64,000 bases of DNA from an uncultured Thermodesulfobacterium sp. Lineage in GTDB: Bacteria > Desulfobacterota > Thermodesulfobacteria > Thermodesulfobacteriales > Thermodesulfobacteriaceae. The position numbers and the translations under genes were made by a program. How positions within the stretch are numbered: the stretch's first letter is position 1; each line of letters starts with the position of its first letter. The notes under the pieces are model-generated. The model was given only the letters and a program-made list of their open reading frames with translations, did no database searches and had not been told where the DNA came from. This document shows, piece after piece, positions 25,865-35,506 of this stretch. Where the stretch lies: the NCBI GenBank assembly GCA_938091335.1, contig CALLJG010000005.1:124001-188000 (forward strand), given 5' to 3'.

Positions 25865-27508
25865 GTGAGACTTTTTATAGTAGAATCCCCAACTAAAATA
25901 AAAACATTAAAGAAAATTTTAAAAAATCAGTTTATTTTTAAAGCTACCTTAGGGCACATAAAGGATTTACCTAAAGAAAGACTAGGTATTAATTTAGATA
26001 CCTTTTCACCAAGTTTTTATTATCTTCCCAAAAAAAGAAAATTACTTTCTCAATTAAAAAAATACATTTTAAATGCTAAGGAGGTTTATTTAGCTACAGA
26101 TCCTGACAGAGAAGGAGAAGCTATAGCCTATCATCTTTATGAATATTTTTCAAAAATTAATCCCCATATTAAGTTTAAAAGAATTGACCTAACAGAGATT
26201 ACTCCAAATGGAATAAAAATTGCCATTAGATCCTTTCGTAAAATTAATTTAAACCTTTATCAATCTTGGCTTACAAGAAGAGTTATTGATAGAATAATAG
26301 GCTATCTCATTTCTCCTTATCTTTGTAAAACCTTTAAACAATATGGACTTTCTTCAGGAAGAGTACAAAGTGTAGCCTTAAAACTTATAGTAGAAAGGGA
26401 AAAAGAAATAGAAAGTTTTTCTCCCAAAACTAATTATTCTTTAGAAGTATTAATTGAAAATAAAGAGTTTAGAATTTGGACTGAACTTTATTTTAAAAAC
26501 AAAATTTTTACCACAAATAAAAAAGAAGAAATAATGACTTGGTGCAAAAAAATTTTATATAAACCTACTTTTATTCTTAAAGATATAAGGGAAAAAATAG
26601 AAACCAAAATACCTCCTTATCCTCTTAAAACTACCACTTTAATTGAAGCTTCACAAAAATTTCTTGGATTGGATCCAGAAAAAACTATGAAATATGCACA
26701 AACTCTTTATGAAAATGGATATATTACCTATATGAGAACCGATTCTATAAGAGTAAGTGAATATGCTAAAGATATGGTTAGAGAATTCATTAAAAATTAT
26801 TTTGGGGAAGAATTTATTGGAAAGGAAAGAAAAATAATTCAAACCAGATTTATAGAGGATGCTCACGAATGTATTAGACCAACTGATGTATTTAAAGAAG
26901 ATATCCCTTTATCTTCTAAAGAAAGAGCACTTTATCAACTAATTAGAATTTATTTTATAGCAAGTCAGATGAGCCCAGCAAAATATTCAGTGAGGACCTA
27001 TATTTTTAATAATGAAAATCTAGAAAAAGATTTTAATTTGGTTTTTATTTCAAAAAAATTAATTTTTGAAGGATTTTTGAAGATTTTCCCTAAAAAAGAA
27101 AAAGAAAATTTTTTAGATCTTAAAATAAAAAAAATTTTTAAAGTTTTAGATTGTAATATAAAAATTCATGTTTCAAAACCACCTTCTCGTTATACACCAG
27201 CTACTCTTATTAAAAAGCTTGAATCTATGGGAATAGGTAGACCCTCAACTTATGCAAACCTTCTTAATATTCTTTATAAAAGAAAATATATAGAAAAAGA
27301 AAATTTTTATTTAAAACCTACTTTATTAGGAATAAAAATCTGTAATTTTTTAATAAATAAATTTCCTAAGTTTTTGGATTATAAATTTACTGCAAAAATG
27401 GAAAAGGATTTAGAAAAAATAGTTGAAAATAAAAAAACCTATGAAGAAATTATCAGTTTTATTTATGAAATTTTAAAAAATTACTTAGAAAAATCCGAGG
27501 CTCTTTAA
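25865..27508 (+). CDS. topA: DNA topoisomerase I (type IA), short form without zinc fingers
   Basis: This 547-residue type IA topoisomerase relaxes negatively supercoiled DNA. The TOPRIM domain opens with LFIVESPTKIKTLKKIL and contains the metal-binding ATDPDREGEAIAYHL. The active-site tyrosine is in GYITYMRTDSIRVS. PSRYTPATLIKKLESMGIG follows. The protein ends soon after domain II/III and has no C-terminal zinc ribbons, unlike the usual 650-850 residue bacterial TopA. The start is a GTG at 25865 without Shine-Dalgarno; TATAAT at 25852-25857 places transcription initiation almost on the start codon, so the mRNA may be leaderless. Confidence 0.9.
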   Translation: MRLFIVESPTKIKTLKKILKNQFIFKATLGHIKDLPKERLGINLDTFSPSFYYLPKKRKLLSQLKKYILNAKEVYLATDPDREGEAIAYHLYEYFSKINPHIKFKRIDLTEITPNGIKIAIRSFRKINLNLYQSWLTRRVIDRIIGYLISPYLCKTFKQYGLSSGRVQSVALKLIVEREKEIESFSPKTNYSLEVLIENKEFRIWTELYFKNKIFTTNKKEEIMTWCKKILYKPTFILKDIREKIETKIPPYPLKTTTLIEASQKFLGLDPEKTMKYAQTLYENGYITYMRTDSIRVSEYAKDMVREFIKNYFGEEFIGKERKIIQTRFIEDAHECIRPTDVFKEDIPLSSKERALYQLIRIYFIASQMSPAKYSVRTYIFNNENLEKDFNLVFISKKLIFEGFLKIFPKKEKENFLDLKIKKIFKVLDCNIKIHVSKPPSRYTPATLIKKLESMGIGRPSTYANLLNILYKRKYIEKENFYLKPTLLGIKICNFLINKFPKFLDYKFTAKMEKDLEKIVENKKTYEEIISFIYEILKNYLEKSEAL

Positions 27509-27523
27509 ACTTTAATAATTCTT

Positions 27524-28810
27524 TTAACAAATAAAATTATATGACTTTTTTAAAACCTTTAAAAACTCACTTACAAAATAAATAGATCCTGTAATTAATA
27601 TATTTTCATATTTATCTTCTAAACCCATTTTAACAGCTTTTTCACAATTTTCTATAAATTCAATTTTAACGAAATCTTTTTTAATCCGAACAATTTTTTT
27701 TCTCCATTGGTCTAAAGTTACAATTTTTTTTGGAGAATCAAATTCACACAAATAAACTTTTTTGGACAAAGTAATAAGTATTTTAAGCATTTTATAAAAG
27801 GGCTTTTCTCCATCATCGTTAGTTATTCCTAAAATTAATAAAAAATCTTTGAAATTATCTTTAATAAGAGATTTTTTAAGTGCTATAAAACCATCGAGAT
27901 TATGTGCTACATCTATTAAAAGGGTTTTATTTTTAATCTTAAAAATATTATAACGTCCGATAAAAAATACCTCTTTTAATGCTTTTCTTATTTCTTTTTC
28001 AGATATAGCCAAAAATTTCTTATCTTCTAATATTTCTAAAGCTTTTAAAGCACAAGCAAGATTATTTCCTTGATAATATCCTTTAAAATTTAGTTCCAAA
28101 TTTAAAAATTCATATTTTCCCTTATAATTCCATTTGTTATCTTTAAATTTTATGTAAAAATCTTTATTAGCTAAAAATATAGGAGATTTCATTCTATTAG
28201 CCTTTTTTTGGAAAATAGGTATTAAATTTTTTTTTATCATTCCAACTATAAAAGGAGTGCCTTTTTTAATAATTCCTGCTTTTTCATAAGCTATTTTTGA
28301 AAGATCTTTTCCTAAATATTTAGTATGATCCCACCCGATACTTGTTATAACTGAGACTTCAGGTTTTACCACATTGGTAGCATCAAGTCTTCCTCCCATT
28401 CCACACTCAATAATAGCTATGTCTACTTTTTTTTCAAAAAAATAAAGAAAAGCAAGAGCAGTAGTTATTTCAAAATAGGTAGCAGGAAGATCTTCGATTT
28501 TATTTTTAATAACCTTTAAGTATTCTTCAATTTCATCATCTTCTATAATAGAATTATTTATTTGAAATCTCTCATTTATTTTAAATAAATGAGGAGAGGT
28601 ATAAAGTCCCACTTTAAATCCATGATTTATTAATATTTCTTTTAAAATAACAGAAGTAGAACCTTTTCCATTTGTTCCTGCAATGTGTATAGTTTTTATT
28701 CCATGATGTGGATTATTTAATAATTTAAGTATATTTTTTATTCTTTTTAATCCTGGCTTTATTCCATGAAGTTGAGATCTATTTAGCCAATCTAAATAAG
28801 AATTTTTCAT
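27524..28810 (-). CDS. folC: Folylpolyglutamate/dihydrofolate synthase
   Basis: This 428-residue Mur-ligase family enzyme attaches glutamate to folates and may also make dihydrofolate. The ATP site is HIAGTNGKGSTSVILKEIL, and the Mg-binding and central-domain motifs TYFEITTALAFLYF and ECGMGGRLDATNVV are present. The frame extends upstream to 28861, but the ATG at 28810 begins a typical FolC N-terminus and sits 2 nt after the stop of the upstream exchanger gene, giving translational coupling. It converges with topA (15-nt gap). Confidence 0.93.
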   Translation of the reverse strand: MKNSYLDWLNRSQLHGIKPGLKRIKNILKLLNNPHHGIKTIHIAGTNGKGSTSVILKEILINHGFKVGLYTSPHLFKINERFQINNSIIEDDEIEEYLKVIKNKIEDLPATYFEITTALAFLYFFEKKVDIAIIECGMGGRLDATNVVKPEVSVITSIGWDHTKYLGKDLSKIAYEKAGIIKKGTPFIVGMIKKNLIPIFQKKANRMKSPIFLANKDFYIKFKDNKWNYKGKYEFLNLELNFKGYYQGNNLACALKALEILEDKKFLAISEKEIRKALKEVFFIGRYNIFKIKNKTLLIDVAHNLDGFIALKKSLIKDNFKDFLLILGITNDDGEKPFYKMLKILITLSKKVYLCEFDSPKKIVTLDQWRKKIVRIKKDFVKIEFIENCEKAVKMGLEDKYENILITGSIYFVSEFLKVLKKSYNFIC

Positions 28811-28812
28811 AT

Positions 28813-29844
28813 TTAAGGAGAAATAGTTTTTATTACCAAATATATATAAATGAAATAGCAAAATCCAGATATTATTAAAAGATAAGGGGAAATTTTTTTA
28901 AAGGTTTTTAAAAATAAAAGATAGAAAATTCCTAAAGAAAGAGCTATAAAAGCTGAAATCAAAGCTAATCCTTTTATTTCCCATTTAGTAAAAAGAAGAC
29001 CTATACTAACGGGAAAAGTGGATTGAAATACCATAGCTCCTGTCATATTTCCAATAGCTAAAATGTCTTTTTTTCTTAAAACCCATAAAAAGCTATTAAA
29101 CTTTTCTGGTAATTCAGTAGCAAGAGGTGCCAAAATTAAAGAGAATAAAAGGGGATCCATTCCCCATTTTTGGGACAAAATTTCCAAATTTTCTACAAAA
29201 AGATGAGCTCCTTTAATCATAAAACATAAAGCTAAAAAAATTTGTAAAAGAGAAAGAAAAAGTAAGAAGATTTGCCTTTTTAGTATAAGATTAAAAACCT
29301 TTAACCATTCAGCCAAATATAATTCTTTACTAGATTCAATTTTTAAACTCTCAGCTCTAAAGGTTAAAAAAAGATACATTAGATAATTTATTAAAAGTAT
29401 GAAAGCAACAAAGTAATGCAAAGGCCTTGTGTTAGGAAAAACTAAAGGAAAAAAAATAGCTAAAGAATAACTTATAAGAAAAAAGGAAAAATCTCTTATA
29501 AAGGTATGAGCTTCCAAATATATTTCTAATTTTTCTCTTTTTTTTAATAAATATGACAAAAATACACCTATACCTACTAAAAAAAGCCCAGCAGTGGTTA
29601 ACATAAAAGGAGCTCCTAAAATAGCTCCAATTCCTATATGAGAACCAGCCTCTCCTTTATAAAATAAAATAGCGGTTAAAGGAATAATGGTTTCTGGAAG
29701 AGCAGTCCCAACTGCTGCTAAAATACTTCCTGTTACTGCTTGAGATAGAGAGAGTTTTTTCCCAAAGGTTTCTATTCCATTAGTAAAAAGTTCAGCACAA
29801 ATAAGAATTATTATTAAAGCCAAAATTAAAAATAATATTTCCAT
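28813..29844 (-). CDS. Sodium/calcium exchanger-family membrane protein
   Basis: This 343-residue integral membrane protein has about ten hydrophobic segments and the two inverted alpha-repeats of the CaCA family: GSILAAVGTALPETIIPL in the N-terminal half and LILAPLATELPEKFNSFL in the C-terminal half. Both carry the ion-coordinating glutamate. It would exchange a cation such as Ca2+ for Na+ or H+ across the inner membrane. It lies between the Usp gene (5-nt gap) and folC. Confidence 0.86.
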   Translation of the reverse strand: MEILFLILALIIILICAELFTNGIETFGKKLSLSQAVTGSILAAVGTALPETIIPLTAILFYKGEAGSHIGIGAILGAPFMLTTAGLFLVGIGVFLSYLLKKREKLEIYLEAHTFIRDFSFFLISYSLAIFFPLVFPNTRPLHYFVAFILLINYLMYLFLTFRAESLKIESSKELYLAEWLKVFNLILKRQIFLLFLSLLQIFLALCFMIKGAHLFVENLEILSQKWGMDPLLFSLILAPLATELPEKFNSFLWVLRKKDILAIGNMTGAMVFQSTFPVSIGLLFTKWEIKGLALISAFIALSLGIFYLLFLKTFKKISPYLLIISGFCYFIYIYLVIKTISP

Positions 29845-29849
29845 TAGAC

Positions 29850-30689
29850 CTAAAATTTTTCAACCACAAGAAGAGGTATTTCAAGTGTTCTTAAAAGTTC
29901 TCTGGTTAAAGACCCTAAACCTGCTTTTACTATCTTACCTCTTTTTCCTATTATTACTATATCTGGATAGTCAGTTTCTATAATTTCCATAATTTCTTTA
30001 TTTTTTTCACCGTATTTTATAAAAAACTCCAAATTTTTAACCAATTGCTTTTCATCTAAACTATTTAAAAGATTTTGCCATTCCTTTTCTCTTTGCAATC
30101 TTTCTTCTTCTAAAACTTCTTTTTCTAGAATCTTATCCATAATTTGAATTCTAGAAATCACATTTAATATCTTTATTTTTGAGTTTGTATTTTGAGCTAA
30201 AAAGGTAGCTATTTTTAAACATTCTAAAGAAACTTCAGAAAAATCAATACAACAAAGTATATTTTCAATCTTTTCCAAAGGTTTTTCTTTAATTATCAGA
30301 AAATTAGATTTTAATCTTTCTATCATTTTTTCTGCAGTAGGTATTTTTATTCTATGTGTTTGGTAGCCTGAAACTATCATATGAGGTTTTATTGTTTCTA
30401 AAAAATCTGATAAAACTTTCCAAAAATTACCCAATAAAACATGTATTTCTACTAAAATATTTTCTCTTTGAAATTCTTGAGAAAATTCTAGAAGGTGAGC
30501 TTCTAACTTTTTTTTCTCTTCTATAAAATAAGGAAGAATGTAATGAGGCGGAGTCAAAAAATATTCAATTACATGAAAAAGAATTATTTTCTTTTCTGGG
30601 TAGACATTTTTTACTAAAAATAGACCTGTTTTTAATATGGAAGAAGTAAAACTTTTAAAATCTATAGCTAAAGCTGGAACTTTTGACAT
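29850..30689 (-). CDS. Tandem universal stress protein (Usp)
   Basis: This 279-residue protein is built from two Usp domains. The first (about residues 1-135) lacks a clear nucleotide loop. The second begins at about residue 142 with ILCCIDFSEVSLECLKIA and ends with IVIIGKRG...GLGSLTRELLRT followed by IPLLVVEKF, the glycine-rich ATP-binding loop of ATP-type Usp proteins. Cytoplasmic. Its ATG abuts the stop of the upstream zinc-ribbon gene. Confidence 0.88.
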   Translation of the reverse strand: MSKVPALAIDFKSFTSSILKTGLFLVKNVYPEKKIILFHVIEYFLTPPHYILPYFIEEKKKLEAHLLEFSQEFQRENILVEIHVLLGNFWKVLSDFLETIKPHMIVSGYQTHRIKIPTAEKMIERLKSNFLIIKEKPLEKIENILCCIDFSEVSLECLKIATFLAQNTNSKIKILNVISRIQIMDKILEKEVLEEERLQREKEWQNLLNSLDEKQLVKNLEFFIKYGEKNKEIMEIIETDYPDIVIIGKRGKIVKAGLGSLTRELLRTLEIPLLVVEKF

Positions 30690-31196
30690 CTATCTTGACC
30701 AATAAACCCTAACTAATTTATTTCCTTTTGACCACTTAAATTTAAGTTCTCCTTTATAAGCTTTGTAAAGTGCTCTTCCCAATCTTTGAGCCAGTTGATC
30801 TGTTGTAGTTTCAATTACTGTTATATTATCTTCTTCATACATATCTATTATTTGATGAAGGGGATTCAGTCCTTTTGCTTTTTCACATTCATTGTTTATA
30901 AGTTTAATCAATTCATCTTTATGGATTTCCCAAAAATTTCCTGAAATATAAAGATATCCCATAGCATATTTTTCCATAGATTTTCTACAACCTGGACAAA
31001 TGATATGTGGCACTGTATCTAAATCTTTTAACTCTTCATATAATTTTTCATCTATTAACCATCTTTTATCTTTAAAAATAGCTTTACAATTAGTACAAAC
31101 TGCTTCTCCTGAAAGAGCAGTTTTCATAGCATAGGGATCTTCTGTAGTCTCAAATTCACTTCTATGCCGAATCCATTTCTCTTTTTTTCTAGCCAT
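30690..31196 (-). CDS. BCAM0308-like zinc-ribbon protein
   Basis: This 168-residue protein has two CxxC pairs (CTNC near residue 34 and CPGC near residue 69) forming a zinc ribbon, followed by an alpha/beta region. It resembles the conserved BCAM0308 family of bacterial proteins, some of which have been compared with the N-terminal domain of ribosome export factor NMD3; the function is unestablished. A good ribosome binding site (AAAGGAGG) precedes the ATG. It is directly upstream of the Usp gene and shares its operon. Confidence 0.6.
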   Translation of the reverse strand: MARKKEKWIRHRSEFETTEDPYAMKTALSGEAVCTNCKAIFKDKRWLIDEKLYEELKDLDTVPHIICPGCRKSMEKYAMGYLYISGNFWEIHKDELIKLINNECEKAKGLNPLHQIIDMYEEDNITVIETTTDQLAQRLGRALYKAYKGELKFKWSKGNKLVRVYWSR

Positions 31197-31226
31197 AATT
31201 ATTTACCTCCTTTAAATTGAATTTTT

Positions 31227-32429
31227 TTATCTCAAAAGAACTATAGGATCTATTTTTGTAGCTTTGTAAGCAGGATATATTCCTGCTAAAATTCCAAAAA
31301 TTATAGTTAAAAAGGCAGAAGTTAATATGGGAAACCAAGGAAAAACCAAAGGGTATTTAAAAAGAGGAAGAAGTATAAAAGAGCTAAATAAACCTATAAA
31401 AATTCCAATAAGGCCCCCTGTAATAGTAATAATCACACTTTCTATTAAAAATTGAAAAAGAAGTTCTTTATCTTTAGCCCCAAGTGATTTTCTTATACCT
31501 ATTTCTTTTTTTCTTTCATTTACAGATAAAGTCATAATTGCAGTAACTCCGATTGAGCCTGTTAAAAGAGCTAAAATAGAAATACTTTTTATCAAATTTG
31601 AAAAAAGATCAGTAGTTTGAGTTTTTACCTCTAAAATATCTTCAGCTTTTACAATATCAAAGTCTTTATTTTTTTCACTAACCTGGTGTCTTTTTACTAA
31701 AATTTCATTTATTCTTTCTTTAATTGCAGAAATTTGAGAAATATCTTCTACACTTAAATATATACTTCTAATATAGTCTACATTATAAAGAGCTGAAATA
31801 GCTACAGTCCATGGAATAAGAACTTGATCATCCTGGTCCACATTACTTGCATCAATTCCCACTGGTCCAATTACTCCAATCACTCTAAAAGGTAATTTAT
31901 TAATCCGAATGACTTCCCCTATAGCATTTTTTTCTCCAAAAAGTTCCCTTTTAACCTTATATCCTAAAATGGTAACCTTTTTATAACCTAAAATCTCATC
32001 TATTAAAAAGTTTCTTCCTTCAAGTAAAGGAAATTTTCTAAGTAGCAGGTATTCTTCATTTACTCCATTTATTATAGTAGTAAGAGTATTCCCAAGATAT
32101 CTTACCACTCCATCTCCATTAAAAACAGGAGAAAGGTATTTAATGTCTTTAATTTTTCTTAAAGCTTCAGCATCACTAGGTTTTAAAGTAGTGGTAATTT
32201 CAGTTTGAATAGCTCTTCCTCCATGAACTCTTACACTACCTGCTACAACCATTATTATTTCGGGACCAAAAGTTTCTATCTCCTTTAAAGTTTTTATTTT
32301 TGCAGCTTCTCCAAAGGCATTCATAAGAAGTAGTGAGGAAACCCCGATAATTATTCCTATTACAGAAAGGAGAAGTCTCAACTTTTTATAAAAAAGCCCA
32401 CCCCAAAGTAATTTATATTTAATCAGCAT
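31227..32429 (-). CDS. MacB-like ABC transporter permease (second of two)
   Basis: This 400-residue protein of the MacB/FtsX type has one membrane helix near the N-terminus (about 15-37), a large periplasmic domain (about 40-270, MacB_PCD) and three C-terminal helices, with ERKKEIGIRKSLGA as the cytoplasmic coupling segment. It is the last gene of the efflux operon and probably pairs with the other permease (8-nt gap) around the separate ATPase, replacing the fused homodimer of classical MacB. Confidence 0.9.
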   Translation of the reverse strand: MLIKYKLLWGGLFYKKLRLLLSVIGIIIGVSSLLLMNAFGEAAKIKTLKEIETFGPEIIMVVAGSVRVHGGRAIQTEITTTLKPSDAEALRKIKDIKYLSPVFNGDGVVRYLGNTLTTIINGVNEEYLLLRKFPLLEGRNFLIDEILGYKKVTILGYKVKRELFGEKNAIGEVIRINKLPFRVIGVIGPVGIDASNVDQDDQVLIPWTVAISALYNVDYIRSIYLSVEDISQISAIKERINEILVKRHQVSEKNKDFDIVKAEDILEVKTQTTDLFSNLIKSISILALLTGSIGVTAIMTLSVNERKKEIGIRKSLGAKDKELLFQFLIESVIITITGGLIGIFIGLFSSFILLPLFKYPLVFPWFPILTSAFLTIIFGILAGIYPAYKATKIDPIVLLR

Positions 32430-32436
32430 AACAATT

Positions 32437-33654
32437 TTATAAGCTTTTTAACAATAAAGATGGCTCTATTTTAGTTGCTCTTATAGCCGGAAGTAAACTA
32501 AAAATAATAGAAGTAGCAGCTGCAAATCCAAAACTTATTAAAAAAGTCACCCAAGAAAAAAGTGGTTTTAAAGGAGTAAAAAGGGAAATTATTTGCATAA
32601 GAATCATACTTAAAATCCATCCTATTATCCCGCTTATTAAAGCAATAATTAAAGACATAATAAGGTAGTGAGTTAGTATATTTTGCGGTGTAGCTCCTAA
32701 AGCAATTCTTAAAGCTATTATAGGAGCTTTTTCTTCAATATTTGCATACATTAGATTCATAATTATCACCCCACTTATGATTAAACTTATAACTCCTATA
32801 ACTAAGAGGAAAAAATTAATGGTTTTTACTGTTTTAGTAAATATAGAAATAGCCAATTCTGGAGTAATTAATCTAAAGTCATCAGGATCTGGTCCTGAAA
32901 GCTTATGTCTTTTTCTTAAAATTTCTCTTATTTTGTTTTCAGCAAATTTTATATCTGTTCCTTCTTTAAAAAGAAGCTTAACCCCATCAATATAGTCCTT
33001 GTTAAAAACCCTTCTTTGAGCTGTAGTAAAAGGTAAAAGAATTCTTTCATCTCTTCTATAATGCCCAAAAGAGGCTTTTGGTTCCAAAACTCCTACTATT
33101 TCAAAGAACTCCTTATTAATTTTTATTTTTTTACCAATAAGCTCAGATGCAGGAACATTAAATTTTTGGGGTATATCAGCTCCTATTACACATACTTTAG
33201 CAAAAATTCTCAAATCTTTTTCATTGACAAATCTTCCTAAAATAGGATACCAGTTATTAGCAAGGGTAAAATTGGGAAAAACACCTTCTACTCTCATTTT
33301 TTCTGCAACATCTTTATAAGAAACTTCTAAAGTTTCTCTACTCATAGGAGAAGCAAGTTTAACAAAATCAAGCCTTTCTAACTCCTCTACATCCTCTAAT
33401 TTTAAGGTATCTCTTCTAGTAGTAGTAAGTCCTATAATTCTTCCTCCTCCAGCTATAATAAGCATGGCATCTTTACCAAATTGCACATTAGCTAAAGCAT
33501 CTAATATTTGTTTTTTTGCAGAAGCTCCCAAAGAATAAATTGTATTAAGCGCAGTAAGGCTTATAATCAATGCTAAAAGCATAAAAAATAAATTAACTTT
33601 GTTAGAAAATAACTCTTTAGCTATTTCTTTTAGAGTATAAAAAGAGAAAATCAT
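32437..33654 (-). CDS. MacB-like ABC transporter permease (first of two)
   Basis: This 405-residue protein has the same layout as its neighbour: an N-terminal helix, a periplasmic MacB_PCD domain and three C-terminal helices. Its coupling segment is EEKAPIIALRIALGATPQNI. It is a diverged paralogue of the next gene, so the transporter is probably a heterodimer. Its start overlaps the ATPase stop by 4 nt. Confidence 0.9.
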   Translation of the reverse strand: MIFSFYTLKEIAKELFSNKVNLFFMLLALIISLTALNTIYSLGASAKKQILDALANVQFGKDAMLIIAGGGRIIGLTTTRRDTLKLEDVEELERLDFVKLASPMSRETLEVSYKDVAEKMRVEGVFPNFTLANNWYPILGRFVNEKDLRIFAKVCVIGADIPQKFNVPASELIGKKIKINKEFFEIVGVLEPKASFGHYRRDERILLPFTTAQRRVFNKDYIDGVKLLFKEGTDIKFAENKIREILRKRHKLSGPDPDDFRLITPELAISIFTKTVKTINFFLLVIGVISLIISGVIIMNLMYANIEEKAPIIALRIALGATPQNILTHYLIMSLIIALISGIIGWILSMILMQIISLFTPLKPLFSWVTFLISFGFAAATSIIFSLLPAIRATKIEPSLLLKSL

Positions 33655-34331
33655 TGTTTTATAAAAACTCCATCTTTAATTAATTTAATCCTTTTAGCAA
33701 ATTTAGCTACCTCTGGATCATGAGTTACTATAATAACTGTCAATCCTTTTTCATTAAGCTCTTTAAATATACTCATCACTTCTTGGGTAGTTTGACTATC
33801 AAGATTCCCAGTTGGCTCATCAGCTAAAAGTAATCTTGGATTATTTATAAGAGCTCTTGCAATGGCTACTCTCTGTTGTTCTCCACCTGAAAGTTCTGAA
33901 GGTTTAGCATTTATCCTTTTTTCAAGTCCTAAACGTTTAAGTAGTTCTAAAGCTTTTTCCTTATCCTCATTGGTAATTTCTTCATCTTTATAAAGAAGAG
34001 GTAATAAAACATTTTCTAATGCTGTAGCCCATGGAACTAAATGGAAAGCCTGAAAAACAAATCCAATTTTTCTATTTCTTATATAAGCTGATTCTTTTTT
34101 ATTTAATTTACTTACTTCTTGTCCATCAAAAAAATATTCTCCTGAATCAGGCTTATCTAAAAGACCTATAATATTTAAAAGGGTTGATTTTCCACTTCCT
34201 GAGGCTCCCATAATAGCTAAAAAATCACCCTCTTTTACCTCTAAATCTATCCCGTTTAAAACTGGATAAATTACCTTTCCTGTTTGATAGGCTTTGGTAA
34301 TATTTTTGAGAATTACCAAATCTTTTACCAC
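33651..34331 (-). CDS. MacB/LolD-type ABC transporter ATPase
   Basis: This 226-residue ATPase has Walker [10 protein letters not shown], the [15 protein letters not shown] signature, Walker [13 protein letters not shown] and the H-loop [13 protein letters not shown] is typical of the MacB/LolD/FtsE class of mechanotransmitting ABC systems, which power export of peptides, antibiotics or lipoproteins without transporting through the permease itself. It overlaps the adaptor gene by 7 nt and the first permease by 4 nt. Confidence 0.94.
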   Translation of the reverse strand: MVKDLVILKNITKAYQTGKVIYPVLNGIDLEVKEGDFLAIMGASGSGKSTLLNIIGLLDKPDSGEYFFDGQEVSKLNKKESAYIRNRKIGFVFQAFHLVPWATALENVLLPLLYKDEEITNEDKEKALELLKRLGLEKRINAKPSELSGGEQQRVAIARALINNPRLLLADEPTGNLDSQTTQEVMSIFKELNEKGLTVIIVTHDPEVAKFAKRIKLIKDGVFIKQ

Positions 34332-35506
34332 AAACCTACTTCCTCACCTTCTTTAAGCCCAGAAATTATCTCTGTTTTTCCTCTTGATTCCCAACCTACT
34401 TTTACAATTCTTTTTTCCCATTCTTTTTCTTTTTTAACCATCACATAGTAATTTCCTTGAGAATCGATTTTAACAGCTGATGAAGGTACTGTTAAAACAT
34501 TTTCTTTTTTTCCTGCTATAATAGTCACTTGAGCTGTCATTTCTGGACGAAGAACACCCTCATAAGGATCTAAAATTTCCAAAACTACATCATAAAAAAC
34601 TACGTTATTTTTAATTATTGCACCAGGATAGATAGTTTTAACCTTTGCTCTAAATATTTTATTAGGATAGGAATCAACAGTAAAAAAAGCTTGTTGCCCT
34701 ATGGCTATCTTTCCTATATCTGTTTCATCTACATAACACTCTATTTGTAATTTAGAAAGGTCAATTATTGTAATGAATGTAGGAGCGCTAAGTCCTGCAA
34801 CTACTGTTTCTCCTTGTTGTGTGGTTACTTCTGAAACTACTCCATAAATAGGAGCATAGACAAAAGCATAACTCAATTTTACTTTAGCTTCTTCCCAGGC
34901 ATTTTTATTGGCAAGTACTTGAGCTTCTGCTCTTTCAAGCTCTTTTTTATATTCAGATTCCAATGCAAGAAGGGTTGAAGTTTCAGATTCAAGCTCTGCT
35001 CTCTTAACTTTATAATCTCTTTCTATCCTTTCTAAATCTGTAAGAGAAATTAAACCATCTTTATATAAGCTTTCATATCTTTTTAATTCTCTTTCTATTT
35101 GTTCTAATTCTATCTTAATAGCTTCTATCTTTTTTCTTTGAGCAGAAATTTTAGCAGGATAAACTTTCTTAATATTTTCCAAATTAGCTAAAGCATCTTT
35201 ATAATTGGCATAAGCTTTATCTACTTCTTTTTGCAGATCTTGATGTTCAATGATAGCTATTAGTTGACCTGGTATTACTTTATCTCCTTGAGTAACAAAT
35301 AATCTTTCCACTTTTCCTGAAATTCTTGCTCCTACTTTAACTTGAGCTCCCACTTGAGGTTTAACTGCACCTGTAGCAGAAACCTCTAAAAATACATCAC
35401 TTCTTTCTACTTTGGTTGTTTTAGAAGGATAGGGATTATTTTTCTTTGTTTTACAACTTATTCCTATAAAAAGAAAAAGAAGAAAAAAAAGAAAAATCTT
35501 TTTCAT
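34325..35506 (-). CDS. MacA-like periplasmic adaptor lipoprotein
   Basis: This 393-residue membrane-fusion protein has a signal ending in the lipobox GISC, so it is lipid-anchored and faces the periplasm. It has the lipoyl half-motifs around ISGKVERLFVTQGDKVIPGQ, a long helical hairpin (about residues 95-205) that would dock on TolC, and beta-barrel and membrane-proximal domains. It links the ABC transporter to the outer-membrane channel. It overlaps the neighbouring ATPase gene by 7 nt and the TolC gene by 4 nt. Confidence 0.92.
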   Translation of the reverse strand: MKKIFLFFLLFLFIGISCKTKKNNPYPSKTTKVERSDVFLEVSATGAVKPQVGAQVKVGARISGKVERLFVTQGDKVIPGQLIAIIEHQDLQKEVDKAYANYKDALANLENIKKVYPAKISAQRKKIEAIKIELEQIERELKRYESLYKDGLISLTDLERIERDYKVKRAELESETSTLLALESEYKKELERAEAQVLANKNAWEEAKVKLSYAFVYAPIYGVVSEVTTQQGETVVAGLSAPTFITIIDLSKLQIECYVDETDIGKIAIGQQAFFTVDSYPNKIFRAKVKTIYPGAIIKNNVVFYDVVLEILDPYEGVLRPEMTAQVTIIAGKKENVLTVPSSAVKIDSQGNYYVMVKKEKEWEKRIVKVGWESRGKTEIISGLKEGEEVGLW

